In this document: piece by piece, positions 42,820-51,220 of the stretch | Layout: every line of letters starts with the position of its first letter | Position numbering within the stretch: position 1 is the stretch's first letter | Source: JAGXOF01 sp046545575 | GTDB lineage: Bacteria > Chloroflexota > Dehalococcoidia > SZUA-161 > SpSt-899 | Length of the DNA stretch: 64,000 nucleotides | NCBI GenBank assembly: GCA_046545575.1 | Contig: JBKGZM010000001.1 | Coordinates: 16,657 to 80,656 of the forward strand | Reading direction: 5' to 3' | Notes under the pieces: model-generated | What the model was told of the DNA's origin: nothing | Database searches by the model: none | The model's input: only the letters and a program-made list of their open reading frames with translations | Made by a program: the position numbers and the translations under genes

Positions 42820-44217
42820 TTATTTCAAATACTCATTTATCGAGGCAGCGGAACGCTTGCCCGCACCCATGGCGCTTATCACGGTCGCTGCTCCAGTCAC
42901 TATATCCCCACCTGCCCATACACCTTCCTTGGTGGTCTTACCATCATCGTCAGCCTTGACAGTGCCTCTTTTAGTTGTCTCCAGCCCGGGGGTGGTCCTG
43001 GGGATGAGAGGATTGGGCTGTGTGCCCAGGGCCGGGATCACCGTGTCAAATTCCATAGTAAACTCAGACCCCTTGATGGGAACGGGCCGCCGCCGGCCGC
43101 TCTCATCCGGCTCGCCGAGTTCCATCCTGACACACTCCATCCCCTGAACCCATCCCTGCTCATCGGGTAGTATCTGAGAGGGGTTGGTCAGGATATCGAA
43201 TATTACCCCCTCTTCTTCCGCATTCTCCCTTTCTTCAGCCCTTGCCGGCATCTCAGCTTTGGTACGGCGGTAGACAACATGCACCTCCTCTGCTCCCATC
43301 CGCAATGCCCACCTGGCCGAGTCCATTGTAACATTGCCAGCTCCTAACACAGCTACTCGCTTGCCGGTCTTTATTGGCGTATCATACTGAGGAAAAAGGT
43401 ATGCCTTCATCAGATTCAGCCGGACTAGAAACTCATTTGCGGAATAGACTCCCTTTGAGCTCTCTCCGGGGATGTTCATAAACATCGGCGCTCCGGCACC
43501 AACGCCGATAAAAACGGCATCATGACCATCTTTTAGCAATTCGTCGACGTTGGCTATTCTTCCCATAACGTGATTTAGTTGGAAATCCACCCCCAACGTA
43601 TCCTGAAGATAGTTGGCCTCGGCTTGCACGATGCTCTTGGGCAAACGGAATTCGGGTATGCCGTACACACAAACGCCACCGGCGAGATGAAGAGCCTCAA
43701 AAACAGTGACCTGATGTCCTGATTTAGCCAGGTCAGCGGCACAGGTGAGACCCGCAGGCCCTGAGCCCAGTATCGCTACCTTCTTGCCTGTTGATTTCGG
43801 AAGTTCCGGTTTGAAAACCCCGGACTCTTCCGGATTTGCCCGCGCCCAGTCGGCCACAAATCTCTCAAGCCGTCCGATGGCCACCGGCGCACCCTTGTTG
43901 GCCAGACTACACTGGCTCTCACACTGTGTCTCCTGCGGACAAACCCGGCCGCAGATCGCCGGGAGACTGTTGTGTTTCCACAGAACCTGGGCTGCCTGAG
44001 GAAGGTTCCCCTGCGCGAGAGCACCGACAAAGCCAGGAATGTCCACATTCACAGGGCAACCATTGATACAGCCCGGTTTCTTACACTGGATACAGCGATT
44101 TGCCTCCTCAACAGCCTGCTCATAGGAATAGCCCAGAGCCACCTCATACGGATTCCATCTCCGTATCTCCGGCTCCTGCTTGTTCATCGGCACGCGATTT
44201 AGGTTTAGCTTGGCCAT
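42820..44217 (-). CDS. NfnB/GltD-type NADPH-ferredoxin oxidoreductase subunit
   Basis: 465 aa. N-terminal FeS domain (CIQCKKPGCINGCPVN near residues 42-57, CGRVCPQETQCESQC near 89-103), FAD loop LGSGPAGLTCA, NAD(P) loop LGAGNVTMDSA, and GGDIVTGAATVISAMGAGK at the end. Such proteins are often labelled GltA/GltD; the NfnA-like gene directly upstream in the operon makes NfnAB the better call. NfnAB bifurcates electrons from NADPH to NAD and ferredoxin. Starts 11 nt after the NfnA-like gene. Confidence 0.9.
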   Translation of the reverse strand: MAKLNLNRVPMNKQEPEIRRWNPYEVALGYSYEQAVEEANRCIQCKKPGCINGCPVNVDIPGFVGALAQGNLPQAAQVLWKHNSLPAICGRVCPQETQCESQCSLANKGAPVAIGRLERFVADWARANPEESGVFKPELPKSTGKKVAILGSGPAGLTCAADLAKSGHQVTVFEALHLAGGVCVYGIPEFRLPKSIVQAEANYLQDTLGVDFQLNHVMGRIANVDELLKDGHDAVFIGVGAGAPMFMNIPGESSKGVYSANEFLVRLNLMKAYLFPQYDTPIKTGKRVAVLGAGNVTMDSARWALRMGAEEVHVVYRRTKAEMPARAEERENAEEEGVIFDILTNPSQILPDEQGWVQGMECVRMELGEPDESGRRRPVPIKGSEFTMEFDTVIPALGTQPNPLIPRTTPGLETTKRGTVKADDDGKTTKEGVWAGGDIVTGAATVISAMGAGKRSAASINEYLK

Positions 44218-44228
44218 ACCTCTCCTTT

Positions 44229-45071
44229 CTATTTCTCTGCCGAGGCAAATTCTTCACCCATCTCGTAGCAGAGAGAAGATGTTCGCTCTTCCGCCGCATA
44301 TGTTCGCTTTCTCGATTCCAGAAGGTCCCAATCGACGAGATGTCCATCGAACTCTGGCCCATCCACGCAGGCGAATTTCGTCTCTCCGCCTACCTGAACG
44401 CGGCAGACGCCGCACATTCCTGTTCCATCGAGCATTATCGGAGTAAGGGACGTAATGGTTTTTATTCCAAAGGGCCGTGTTATCTCACAAATCGCCTTCT
44501 GCGTAGCGGTGGCTACGCTCATAGCGATTGCGTGATCAACCTTTTCTTCTTTTAATACATCGTTCAGGAAGTCCACTCCTTCATATCCCTCGGAGCCATC
44601 GTCGGTACATACATAGAACTTGTCGGCTATTGCCTGCAGTTCTTCTTTGAAAATGAGAAGTTCACTCGTTCTCGCCCCGATAGCGACAATGAGTTTGTTA
44701 CCGGCCTGACGGAAGGCCTCGGCGATGTACAGAAGAGGCCCGCTCATGACCCCTCCGCCGAAGCAAAGCACCGTACCGAATTTCTCTATCTCAGTTGGAA
44801 TTCCCAATGGCCCTGCCAACCCCATGAGCTCCTGTCCGACACTTAAAGAGCCCAATTCCTTACTGCTTTTTCCCACTTCATTGAAAATCAGCCGTATCGT
44901 CCCTTTGGAAGGGTCCGCACCGGCAACGGTGAGAGGGAATCTTTCCCCTCTTTCTCCTATAATCACTACCACAAACTGCCCCGGACTGACCTTAGCAGCT
45001 ATCTCCGGGTTCTCTATCTCGAATTGCTTTATCTTTGGAGCGAGTTCCTTTTTTTCGACGATCTTATTCAT
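44229..45071 (-). CDS. NfnA-type FAD/[2Fe-2S] subunit
   Basis: 280 aa, sulfide dehydrogenase/PyrK-like. FAD-binding barrel (PGQFVVVIIGERGERFPLTV near residue 30, split as PGQFVVVI and ERFPLTV), NAD-binding half (GGGVMSGPLLYIAEAF near 105), and [2Fe-2S] ligands DGTGMCGVCRV and TKFACVDGPEFD near 216-240. Ribosome site AGGGGGT. Paired with the NfnB-like gene; the ferredoxin/MvhD fusion lies 10 nt upstream, which suggests a link between NAD(P)H chemistry and Hdr-type carriers. Confidence 0.9.
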   Translation of the reverse strand: MNKIVEKKELAPKIKQFEIENPEIAAKVSPGQFVVVIIGERGERFPLTVAGADPSKGTIRLIFNEVGKSSKELGSLSVGQELMGLAGPLGIPTEIEKFGTVLCFGGGVMSGPLLYIAEAFRQAGNKLIVAIGARTSELLIFKEELQAIADKFYVCTDDGSEGYEGVDFLNDVLKEEKVDHAIAMSVATATQKAICEITRPFGIKTITSLTPIMLDGTGMCGVCRVQVGGETKFACVDGPEFDGHLVDWDLLESRKRTYAAEERTSSLCYEMGEEFASAEK

Positions 45072-45081
45072 TCAATACCCC

Positions 45082-46269
45082 CTACTTTTTTGGAAAAGAA
45101 GAAACCTTGGCAACGAAGGAATCAAGCGCGGCCTCGAAATCCCCCACATTCCTGGGATAGGTCTTGAACACCTCGAAATTGTCCTCAAGTCCCATTCTCC
45201 TCAAAGTGGTATCCAGCACAGCCATGTTATCCTCAGCGGTATTCCTGCCTTCCTTGGACTTGCAATCATCGTCCTGGCAGGCGACAGCCAACACGCCATC
45301 GAAACCGGAGCGGAACGCTTGGAGGACGTTGATCGGATCCAGCTTGTTGAAGCAGGGAATCTCGACCAGCGCAACGTTATCCCTTATGAATCCATCTCGC
45401 ACCGAGTCCAGAGCAGAGAATTCCGCCCACTGACAGCAGAAGACGAGAATCGCGGGCGATATGCCCCGTGATTTTATCTCGCTGAGCTTTTCGCGGTAAT
45501 TCTGAATCTGACCAGCCAGACGCTCGTGCTCGAATCCCTTGACCTCTATCGCGAGGTGAGGACACACGAGAGCGCATGCACCACAGCCAGTGCATTTATC
45601 GTAGTTTATTTTGGGAGTGGACAGCGGCTGAGCCTCGATTGCGCCATAGGGACAAATGTAAACGCACTTATCACAGCCGACACACTTGGAGGTGTCATAT
45701 GTGGCCTGCTGAGGGTTCTCAATTACCGTCAAGGCGTCATCACTGTAGCCGAGTCCGCTGAGAAGCATGTTCAGGGCAGTGACGCGGCGCGTGTTCAATT
45801 GGCTTCCCTGATTGAAGTGGCAGAATTCCTCAGTGCATTGAACTGCCACAATTCGTTTCAATCCCAATGAGAAAGCCTTCAAGTAAAACTCCGCGGGTAT
45901 TCGCCCTACACAGGGCACGCGGAGAAACACGGATTTCTCCAAACTGTAATCCTGCAAAATGTCCAGTATATCACATCCTGGCGGGCTGCTGCCCCTGCAC
46001 ATTACCACCAGGTTCTCAGTATCCTCTGTCTTCTTCGACTCCACATGCTTGATCATTGAATCATAGCCATAATAGTAGGGCTCTATCACTCCCGAGGGGC
46101 ATGCGCTTGCACACATACCACAGACCATGCACTTGTCCAGGTCGATTGATGGGGCCTGGCCATCTTCACGGGATATCGCTTCAAAGGGGCAGATCGACTG
46201 ACAAATGAGACACTGACTACACCGGTCCTGGTCCAGCACAATCGGGGGCGTTTCCACTTTATTTACCAA
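45082..46269 (-). CDS. tandem ferredoxin-MvhD fusion protein, paralogue
   Basis: 395 aa with the same order as the protein at 28373-29539: ferredoxin pair (CSQCLICQSICP, CMVCGMCASACP), MvhD-like domain (MCRGSSPPGC, VPCVGRIPAEFYLKA, VQCTEEFCHFNQGS), ferredoxin pair (CVGCDKCVYICP, CTGCGACALVCP), MvhD-like domain (CCQWAEF, IPCFNKLDPINVLQA, VACQDDDCKSKEG). Starts at TTG 46267-46269 behind AGGAGG. First gene of the minus-strand operon with nfnA and nfnB, so it is probably the adaptor that connects NfnAB to another complex. Confidence 0.9.
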   Translation of the reverse strand: MVNKVETPPIVLDQDRCSQCLICQSICPFEAISREDGQAPSIDLDKCMVCGMCASACPSGVIEPYYYGYDSMIKHVESKKTEDTENLVVMCRGSSPPGCDILDILQDYSLEKSVFLRVPCVGRIPAEFYLKAFSLGLKRIVAVQCTEEFCHFNQGSQLNTRRVTALNMLLSGLGYSDDALTVIENPQQATYDTSKCVGCDKCVYICPYGAIEAQPLSTPKINYDKCTGCGACALVCPHLAIEVKGFEHERLAGQIQNYREKLSEIKSRGISPAILVFCCQWAEFSALDSVRDGFIRDNVALVEIPCFNKLDPINVLQAFRSGFDGVLAVACQDDDCKSKEGRNTAEDNMAVLDTTLRRMGLEDNFEVFKTYPRNVGDFEAALDSFVAKVSSFPKK

Positions 46270-46803
46270 TTTTGCCTCCTACTGATAAAGTCCTTGAGAA
46301 ACCATATGCCAAGTGCTCCGGGGCTTTAAGAACGGCATATCCATACTCAGATCTTGCCTGTGTCTACCATACAAAGCCCTTCCATCAGCCCACAAAAACT
46401 ACGGCTTTACCATAGCCATTTTGCTTGATTTCTCAGAAAATTTCAATAGCCTGGTGCCTACAGCCTCTTGACAAGCAACGATCACTGAGGTAATCTAGGG
46501 CAAAACAACCCACTTTAACTGCGGAGGGAGCAAAAGAGGCGGCTGGAATCAGAGGGGCATAGGATAATCAGGAAGGGGAAGAAATACGTTGTGGAGGGGT
46601 ATGAGAGGAATTTAGCGCCCGTTGAGTGAACGGTTTGAGGGATTTTTATATTGCATATGTACGGTCGTTCGAATGGAAGTGATATAATGACACGTAGAAA
46701 AGATTTGTTTCCAAGAAAGCGCAATGTAAGTGAGCATAGCGCTGTTCTGGGCACCGAAACACGAATTCATAAGCAGCTTGGAAATTAATGTCAAGGGGTT
46801 CAT
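46270..46803. other. 534-bp gap with a possible gene remnant
   Basis: No intact gene. A promoter-like pair points right (TTGACA 46468-46473, 17-nt spacer, TAATCT 46491-46496). Codons 46519-46629 read in frame as a very basic peptide (RREQKRRLESEGHR, then KGKKYVVEGYERN) ending at TGA without any start codon, resembling the tail of a lost gene. TATAAT occurs at 46683-46688. The minus-strand operon promoter must also be here but was not clear. Confidence 0.35.
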
Positions 46804-47037
46804 ATGAAAGAACTAACCAGAATAACCTTCAACCCGGATGTAATGGGGGGCAAACCCTGCATACGTGGTATGCGCGTAACCGTGGGCATGATTGTAGGGC
46901 TTATAGCTTCCGGGCATACCAAGGAAGATGTTCTAAAGCTGTATCCTTATCTGGAACCACAAGATATCGATGAAGCACTCGCCTATGCTGCGTGGCGGGC
47001 GGAGGAAATTGAAGTTCCTTTTGCTTCGACATCATGA
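46804..47037 (+). CDS. DUF433 antitoxin-like protein
   Basis: 77 aa. ITFNPDVMGGKPCIRGMRVTVGMIV is the DUF433 signature (read here as ITFNPDVMGGKPCIRG and MRVTVGMIV), followed by helices typical of the N-terminal HTH of this family. Overlaps the downstream PIN-like gene by ATGA, the usual antitoxin-first order of DUF433/DUF5615 pairs. Ribosome site AAGGGG. Expected to bind its toxin and the promoter. Confidence 0.9.
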   Translation: MKELTRITFNPDVMGGKPCIRGMRVTVGMIVGLIASGHTKEDVLKLYPYLEPQDIDEALAYAAWRAEEIEVPFASTS

Positions 47038-47402
47038 AACTTCTCATCGACATGAATCTTTCACCAACGTGGACGAACGTGCTGGAGGCTGCAGGGTGGA
47101 AAGCAGTCCATTGGTCTACTATTGGTGACCCGCGAGCCCCAGACAGGGATATCCTGAAATGGGCAAGAACAAATGAATATATTATCCTTACCCATGATTT
47201 GGAGTTTGGTGCCATCCTCGCTGCCACGAGAGCAGATTGTCCAAGCGTTCTCCAGATACGAACTCAGAATGTTAGTCCATACCATTTGCAAACCCTCGTA
47301 ATTTCAGTGCTCGAACGATTCAAGGAGCATTTGGAGAAAGGCGCCCTTATCACCGTTGACGAGAAGAAATCCAGAGCACACATTCTCCCTCTCAACGATT
47401 GA
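47034..47402 (+). CDS. DUF5615 PIN-like toxin
   Basis: 122 aa ribonuclease-like toxin. MKLLIDMNLSP carries the first acidic residue, DRDILKWARTNEYIILTHDLEFG has the Asp pair (DRDI and THDLEF), and HILPL closes the fold. Forms a toxin-antitoxin module with the preceding DUF433 gene. Intact acidic motifs suggest activity. Confidence 0.9.
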   Translation: MKLLIDMNLSPTWTNVLEAAGWKAVHWSTIGDPRAPDRDILKWARTNEYIILTHDLEFGAILAATRADCPSVLQIRTQNVSPYHLQTLVISVLERFKEHLEKGALITVDEKKSRAHILPLND

Positions 47403-47437
47403 CTGCCTTAGAATAGTAGCATAAAGGTGATATCACA

Positions 47438-48463
47438 ATGAAAGCGATGGTGCTGAACCTTTGCAGCATGGAGGAAGACAGCACGCCGCTGGAATTCATG
47501 GACCTGCCAGAACCCGAACCCGGTGAGGGAGAGATTCTCGTAAAGGTTTCGGCCTGCGGCGTCTGCCACACCGAACTCGATGAAATCGAAGGGAGGACGC
47601 CCCCGCCGAATCTGCCGGTTGTGCTGGGGCATGAGGTAGTTGGGAGAGTGGAAAGAAATGGTCCCAATACCAGTGCCTTCAACACCGGGGACAGGGTTGG
47701 CGTTGCCTGGATCCACTCAGCATGCGGGGAATGCAAGCTATGTAAGGAGGGCTATGAGAACCTGTGCCCTGACTTCAAGGCTACGGGCAGGGATGCCAAT
47801 GGCGGATATGCGCAGTACATGACGGTTCCTGAAGGCTTCGCCTACAGCATCCCCGATGTCTTCTCCGATTCGCAGGCTGCTCCGCTCATGTGCGCCGGCG
47901 CCGTCGGCTACCGGGCACTCAGATTGACCGGTCTCAGAGACGGACAGAACCTGGGGCTCACAGGGTTCGGGGCTTCCGCACACCTCGTTCTCCAAATGGC
48001 GAACCATCGTTATCCCAATGCCAGGGTCTTTGTGTTTGCCCGAAATCCAAAGGAACAGGAGTTCGCAAGGGAACTCGGTGCTGTCTGGGCAGGTGATACT
48101 GCCGAGGAATCCCCGGAGAAGCTGGATGCTATCATCGACACAACCCCTGTATGGAAACCGATCGTCGAAGCCCTGAAGAACCTGGAAGGGGGCGGCAGAC
48201 TGGTGATAAACGCCATCCGCAAAGAAGATGTGGACAAGGAATATCTACTGAACCTCGAATACTCGACCCATCTCTGGATGGAAAAGGAGATAAAGAGCGT
48301 GGCCAATGTAGCGAGGCGAGACGTCAGCGAGTGTCTGCAACTGGCAGCGGAAATACCCATCAACCCCGAGGTTCAGGAGTTCCCGCTGGAAGAGGCAAAC
48401 AGGGCCCTGGTCGAGCTTAAGACAAGCAAAATACGGGGGGCGAAGGTCCTCAAAATTACCTGA
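47438..48463 (+). CDS. zinc-dependent alcohol dehydrogenase
   Basis: Medium-chain dehydrogenase, 341 aa. Catalytic zinc ligands CGVCHTEL near residues 40-47 and GHEVVGRV near 68; structural zinc site CGECKLCKEGYENLC near 100-114; nucleotide-binding LGLTGFGASAHLVLQMA near 175, where the usual GXGXXG is GFGASA. Probably NAD(P)-dependent oxidation of an alcohol or reduction of an aldehyde. Ribosome site AAAGGTGA. A secreted cyclotransferase gene follows by 23 nt, possibly in the same transcript. Confidence 0.9.
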   Translation: MKAMVLNLCSMEEDSTPLEFMDLPEPEPGEGEILVKVSACGVCHTELDEIEGRTPPPNLPVVLGHEVVGRVERNGPNTSAFNTGDRVGVAWIHSACGECKLCKEGYENLCPDFKATGRDANGGYAQYMTVPEGFAYSIPDVFSDSQAAPLMCAGAVGYRALRLTGLRDGQNLGLTGFGASAHLVLQMANHRYPNARVFVFARNPKEQEFARELGAVWAGDTAEESPEKLDAIIDTTPVWKPIVEALKNLEGGGRLVINAIRKEDVDKEYLLNLEYSTHLWMEKEIKSVANVARRDVSECLQLAAEIPINPEVQEFPLEEANRALVELKTSKIRGAKVLKIT

Positions 48464-48486
48464 GGAGATATATCAAGGTCGTCTGT

Positions 48487-49290
48487 ATGAATCTTCTGAG
48501 CATCCTGGTTTTCATCGCGCTGGTGATGATGACAGCCCCCCTGTCTTGCCTGAAAGAAGCTGCCCCCACTCCTACCCCCCCCCCCCAATCTCCCAAGCTT
48601 CACACCTACAGAGTCGCCAATACTTTCCCACATGACAGCAACGCCTACACACAGGGACTGGTCTTTGAAGATGGATTTCTCTATGAAGGGACGGGGCGTT
48701 ACGGGCAATCCAGCTTGCGCAAGGTGGATCTTGAGACCGGGGAGGTCCTAAAAATGCACGATTTGCCGGAGCAATTCTTCGGCGAGGGCATCACGATATT
48801 TGAGGACAGGATAATCCAGTTGACCCTGCAGTCTGGTACCGGGTTCGTGTATGAGAAGGAGCGTTTCGAACTGCTGGGCGAGTTCGGGTATCGGGGGGAG
48901 GGGTGGGGTCTCACTCACGATGGCGAACAGCTCATCATGAGCGACGGCACCTCAACCCTGCGCTTTCTGAACCCTGAAACCTTTGAGAAGACCGGCGAGA
49001 TCGATGTGCATTATAAGGGCGAACCTGTTACGAAACTCAACGAACTTGAGCACATCAGCGGGGAGGTCTTCGCGAACGTCTTTTTAACAGACCGCATAGC
49101 GAGGATTAACCCAAGGACAGGCGAAGTGGTGGGCTGGATAGAACTAAAAGGCCTTCTGAATGAGGAGAATTTGAGTAAACCTGTTGATGTTCTGAACGGA
49201 ATAGCGTATAATGCCCAGCAAGAGCAGTTGCTCGTGACTGGAAAGCTTTGGCCCGAGGTGTTTGAGATCGAGTTGATTACCGTGGAGTAA
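48487..49290 (+). CDS. secreted glutaminyl-peptide cyclotransferase, probable lipoprotein
   Basis: 267 aa of the bacterial glutamine cyclotransferase type (five-bladed propeller) that turns N-terminal Gln into pyroglutamate. Signal peptide residues 1-20 ends APLSC, a plausible lipobox, followed by a Pro/Thr linker. The core has FTQGL-like motif AYTQGLVFEDGFLYEGTGRYGQS (split as AYTQGLVFEDG and LYEGTGRYGQS), WGLTHDGEQLIMSDGT and KLNELEHI. A run of 12 C at 48575-48586 lies in the linker and could slip. Confidence 0.85.
   Translation: MNLLSILVFIALVMMTAPLSCLKEAAPTPTPPPQSPKLHTYRVANTFPHDSNAYTQGLVFEDGFLYEGTGRYGQSSLRKVDLETGEVLKMHDLPEQFFGEGITIFEDRIIQLTLQSGTGFVYEKERFELLGEFGYRGEGWGLTHDGEQLIMSDGTSTLRFLNPETFEKTGEIDVHYKGEPVTKLNELEHISGEVFANVFLTDRIARINPRTGEVVGWIELKGLLNEENLSKPVDVLNGIAYNAQQEQLLVTGKLWPEVFEIELITVE
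48575..48586 (+). repeat. homopolymer of 12 C in the cyclotransferase gene
   Basis: Twelve consecutive C in the linker just after the signal peptide. Loss or gain of one C would shift the frame, so slipped-strand switching or an assembly error are possible. Confidence 0.8.
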
Positions 49291-49300
49291 GCATAATTCT

Positions 49301-49328
49301 TTGACAAACGCAAGGGTGAAGCTATACT
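49301..49328 (+). promoter_or_regulatory. promoter of the TPR protein gene
   Basis: TTGACA at 49301-49306, 16-nt spacer, TATACT at 49323-49328, 18 nt before ATG 49347 with GGAGG between. Confidence 0.65.
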
Positions 49329-49346
49329 ATTGAGTCAGGAGGTGTA

Positions 49347-50198
49347 ATGGAAGAAAAAAGTCAGGGCAATCTCCCTGGAGATGTTCTGGTATTGCGACAG
49401 ATCGGAGAGAATGAATGGAGCTTTGAATTCCCAAGGCTCACCCCCGAGGTACATGAGGAGTTCCATAAAGCTGTAGACCTGTGGCAAGAAGAGTACCTTT
49501 CCCAAGCTGAGGAGCAGTACCACCAACTCCTCAGCAGCTACCCTGAGTTTATAGACGCCTACCACCAGCTTGCCATCTTGCTCGAAGAGACAAACAGGAC
49601 TCGCCAAGCCTTACAGACGTGGAATGAGGCAGTAGGGCTCGGATTCAGTTGCTTCCCCAAGGACTTTTCCATAGGTGAAGATCTTCTGCCCTGGGGGTTC
49701 CTGGATAACCGTCCTTTTCTGCGCGCTTACGAGGGGCTGGGGCTGACACTTATGGAAAATGGGGAGACCGAAAGTGCTTTCACCTCCTTCATGAACCTGT
49801 TAGCACTGAACCCCAACGACAATCAGGGGGTACGCGCGATTGCCATCGACTGTTGTTTCCGTTTAGGCAGGCCCTGGGAGGTGCTGGGTATCGCAGAGAG
49901 GTTCCCCCTGGATATCACGCCAGAGGTACTGTATGGCCGGGTCCTGGCTTTGTATCAAATGGGGCTCGAAGAAGAAGCTGAGACCGCGCTCAAGGGAGCC
50001 ATGCACTGCTTGCCGCTCGTGGGTAGGGAGCTGGCCAAGAAACGGCACAACCAACCGGATAATCTTTATTCCAACATGGTTACAGTCGGGGGAGCAGACG
50101 AAGCGTACTGGTACTGGAACGACCAGGGTCACCACTGGAAGAATACACCAGGGGCCCTGGATTTTGTACGCGCCGGTGTGGAAAAGGCCGACCAGTAA
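49347..50198 (+). CDS. TPR-repeat protein of unknown role
   Basis: 283 aa soluble protein. Helical repeats near residues 35-70 (AVDLWQEEYLSQAEEQYHQLL, read as AVDLWQEEYL and AEEQYHQLL), 70-100, 130-165 and 195-220, consistent with tetratricopeptide or SEL-like repeats. C-terminal ADEAYWYWNDQGHHWKNTPGAL is Trp/Tyr rich. No signal peptide. Similar proteins are labelled SEC-C or TPR; I do not recognise a defined family. Transcribed from its own promoter, convergent to hypE. Confidence 0.75.
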   Translation: MEEKSQGNLPGDVLVLRQIGENEWSFEFPRLTPEVHEEFHKAVDLWQEEYLSQAEEQYHQLLSSYPEFIDAYHQLAILLEETNRTRQALQTWNEAVGLGFSCFPKDFSIGEDLLPWGFLDNRPFLRAYEGLGLTLMENGETESAFTSFMNLLALNPNDNQGVRAIAIDCCFRLGRPWEVLGIAERFPLDITPEVLYGRVLALYQMGLEEEAETALKGAMHCLPLVGRELAKKRHNQPDNLYSNMVTVGGADEAYWYWNDQGHHWKNTPGALDFVRAGVEKADQ

Positions 50199-50203
50199 AC
50201 TCG

Positions 50204-51220
50204 TCAACATATTCGTGGCAGGAGCTCTCCGGAGAGCATATCGATGATCCGGGAGGGGCCCAGCTTCGTCTTCATTATGACTTTCCCCGGATGCTCGGAT
50301 ACTACCTCCCCTATGACAGCGGCATCCTTGCCATAATCGCTTTCCTTCATCTTATCGACAACTTCCTCAGCATGCTCTGGGTCCACTATCGATACCAATT
50401 TCCCTTCATTAGCCACGTAGAGAGGGTCAAACCCCAGAAGCTCGCAGGCAGCTCTCACCCCTTCTTTTACGGGAACCCTTCCTTCCTCGATTACAATCCC
50501 CACATTTGACTGCTGGGCGAATTCATTGAGCGTCGTTGTGAGACCACCCCGTGTGGGGTCACGCAGGCAGTGAACGTTCGACGGTCCGCCAGAGGCAGAT
50601 AGAATTTCGGCGACCAGCTTGCCCAGAGGAGCACAATCGCTTTCCACAGGCACCGAGAAGTTCAGTCCTTCACGCCGACTCATTATGGCCATGCCATGAT
50701 CACCGATGGTCCCACTTAGAATCACCTTATCGCCGGGCATGGCGTTGGATCCCGAGACATTAACCTCGGGAGGGACTATTCCTATTCCTGAGGTAGTGAT
50801 AAACAGCTTATCGGCCTGACCTTGGTTTACCACCTTGGTATCGCCGGTGACTATGCTCACCCCGGCTTCTCCAGCGGCATTTTTCACCGACTGCATTATT
50901 CGTTCAAGATCATTGAAAGGAAACCCCTCTTCTATAACCACAGAGAGACTGAGATACATCGGCCTGGCTCCGCTCATGGCCAGGTCATTTACCGTTCCGC
51001 AGACGGCTAGCTTCCCGATATCGCCCCCTGGGAAGAAGATCGGGTTTACCACATAACTATCTGTAGTAAAGGCCACACGCCCGCTCATCTCCAGGACCGC
51101 CGAATCATCCATCTTATCGAGTTCGGGGTTGGCGAGGAAGGGCAAGAATCTCTTTGCCACCAGATCGTGGCTCAGTTTCCCCCCGCTTCCATGTGCTACA
51201 AGGATAGTTTCATCAGTCAT
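50204..51220 (-). CDS. hypE: hydrogenase maturation protein HypE
   Basis: 338 aa from ATG 51220. Dehydrates the thiocarbamate made by HypF to thiocyanate for the Fe ligands. AIRS/PurM-like fold: HGSGGKLS, FTTDSYVV, GTVNDLAMSGARP, VTGDTKVV, RDPTRGGLTTTLNE. The C-terminal PRIC ends in the cysteine that carries the cyano group. An upstream in-frame start would overlap hypD by 60 nt and is not used; the chosen start overlaps hypD by 8 nt. Confidence 0.95.
   Translation of the reverse strand: MTDETILVAHGSGGKLSHDLVAKRFLPFLANPELDKMDDSAVLEMSGRVAFTTDSYVVNPIFFPGGDIGKLAVCGTVNDLAMSGARPMYLSLSVVIEEGFPFNDLERIMQSVKNAAGEAGVSIVTGDTKVVNQGQADKLFITTSGIGIVPPEVNVSGSNAMPGDKVILSGTIGDHGMAIMSRREGLNFSVPVESDCAPLGKLVAEILSASGGPSNVHCLRDPTRGGLTTTLNEFAQQSNVGIVIEEGRVPVKEGVRAACELLGFDPLYVANEGKLVSIVDPEHAEEVVDKMKESDYGKDAAVIGEVVSEHPGKVIMKTKLGPSRIIDMLSGELLPRIC

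Noticed and set aside
42820..44217. Glutamate synthase small subunit
   Set aside because: The sequence is GltD-like, but there is no GltB and an NfnA-like gene is next to it, so NfnB fits better.
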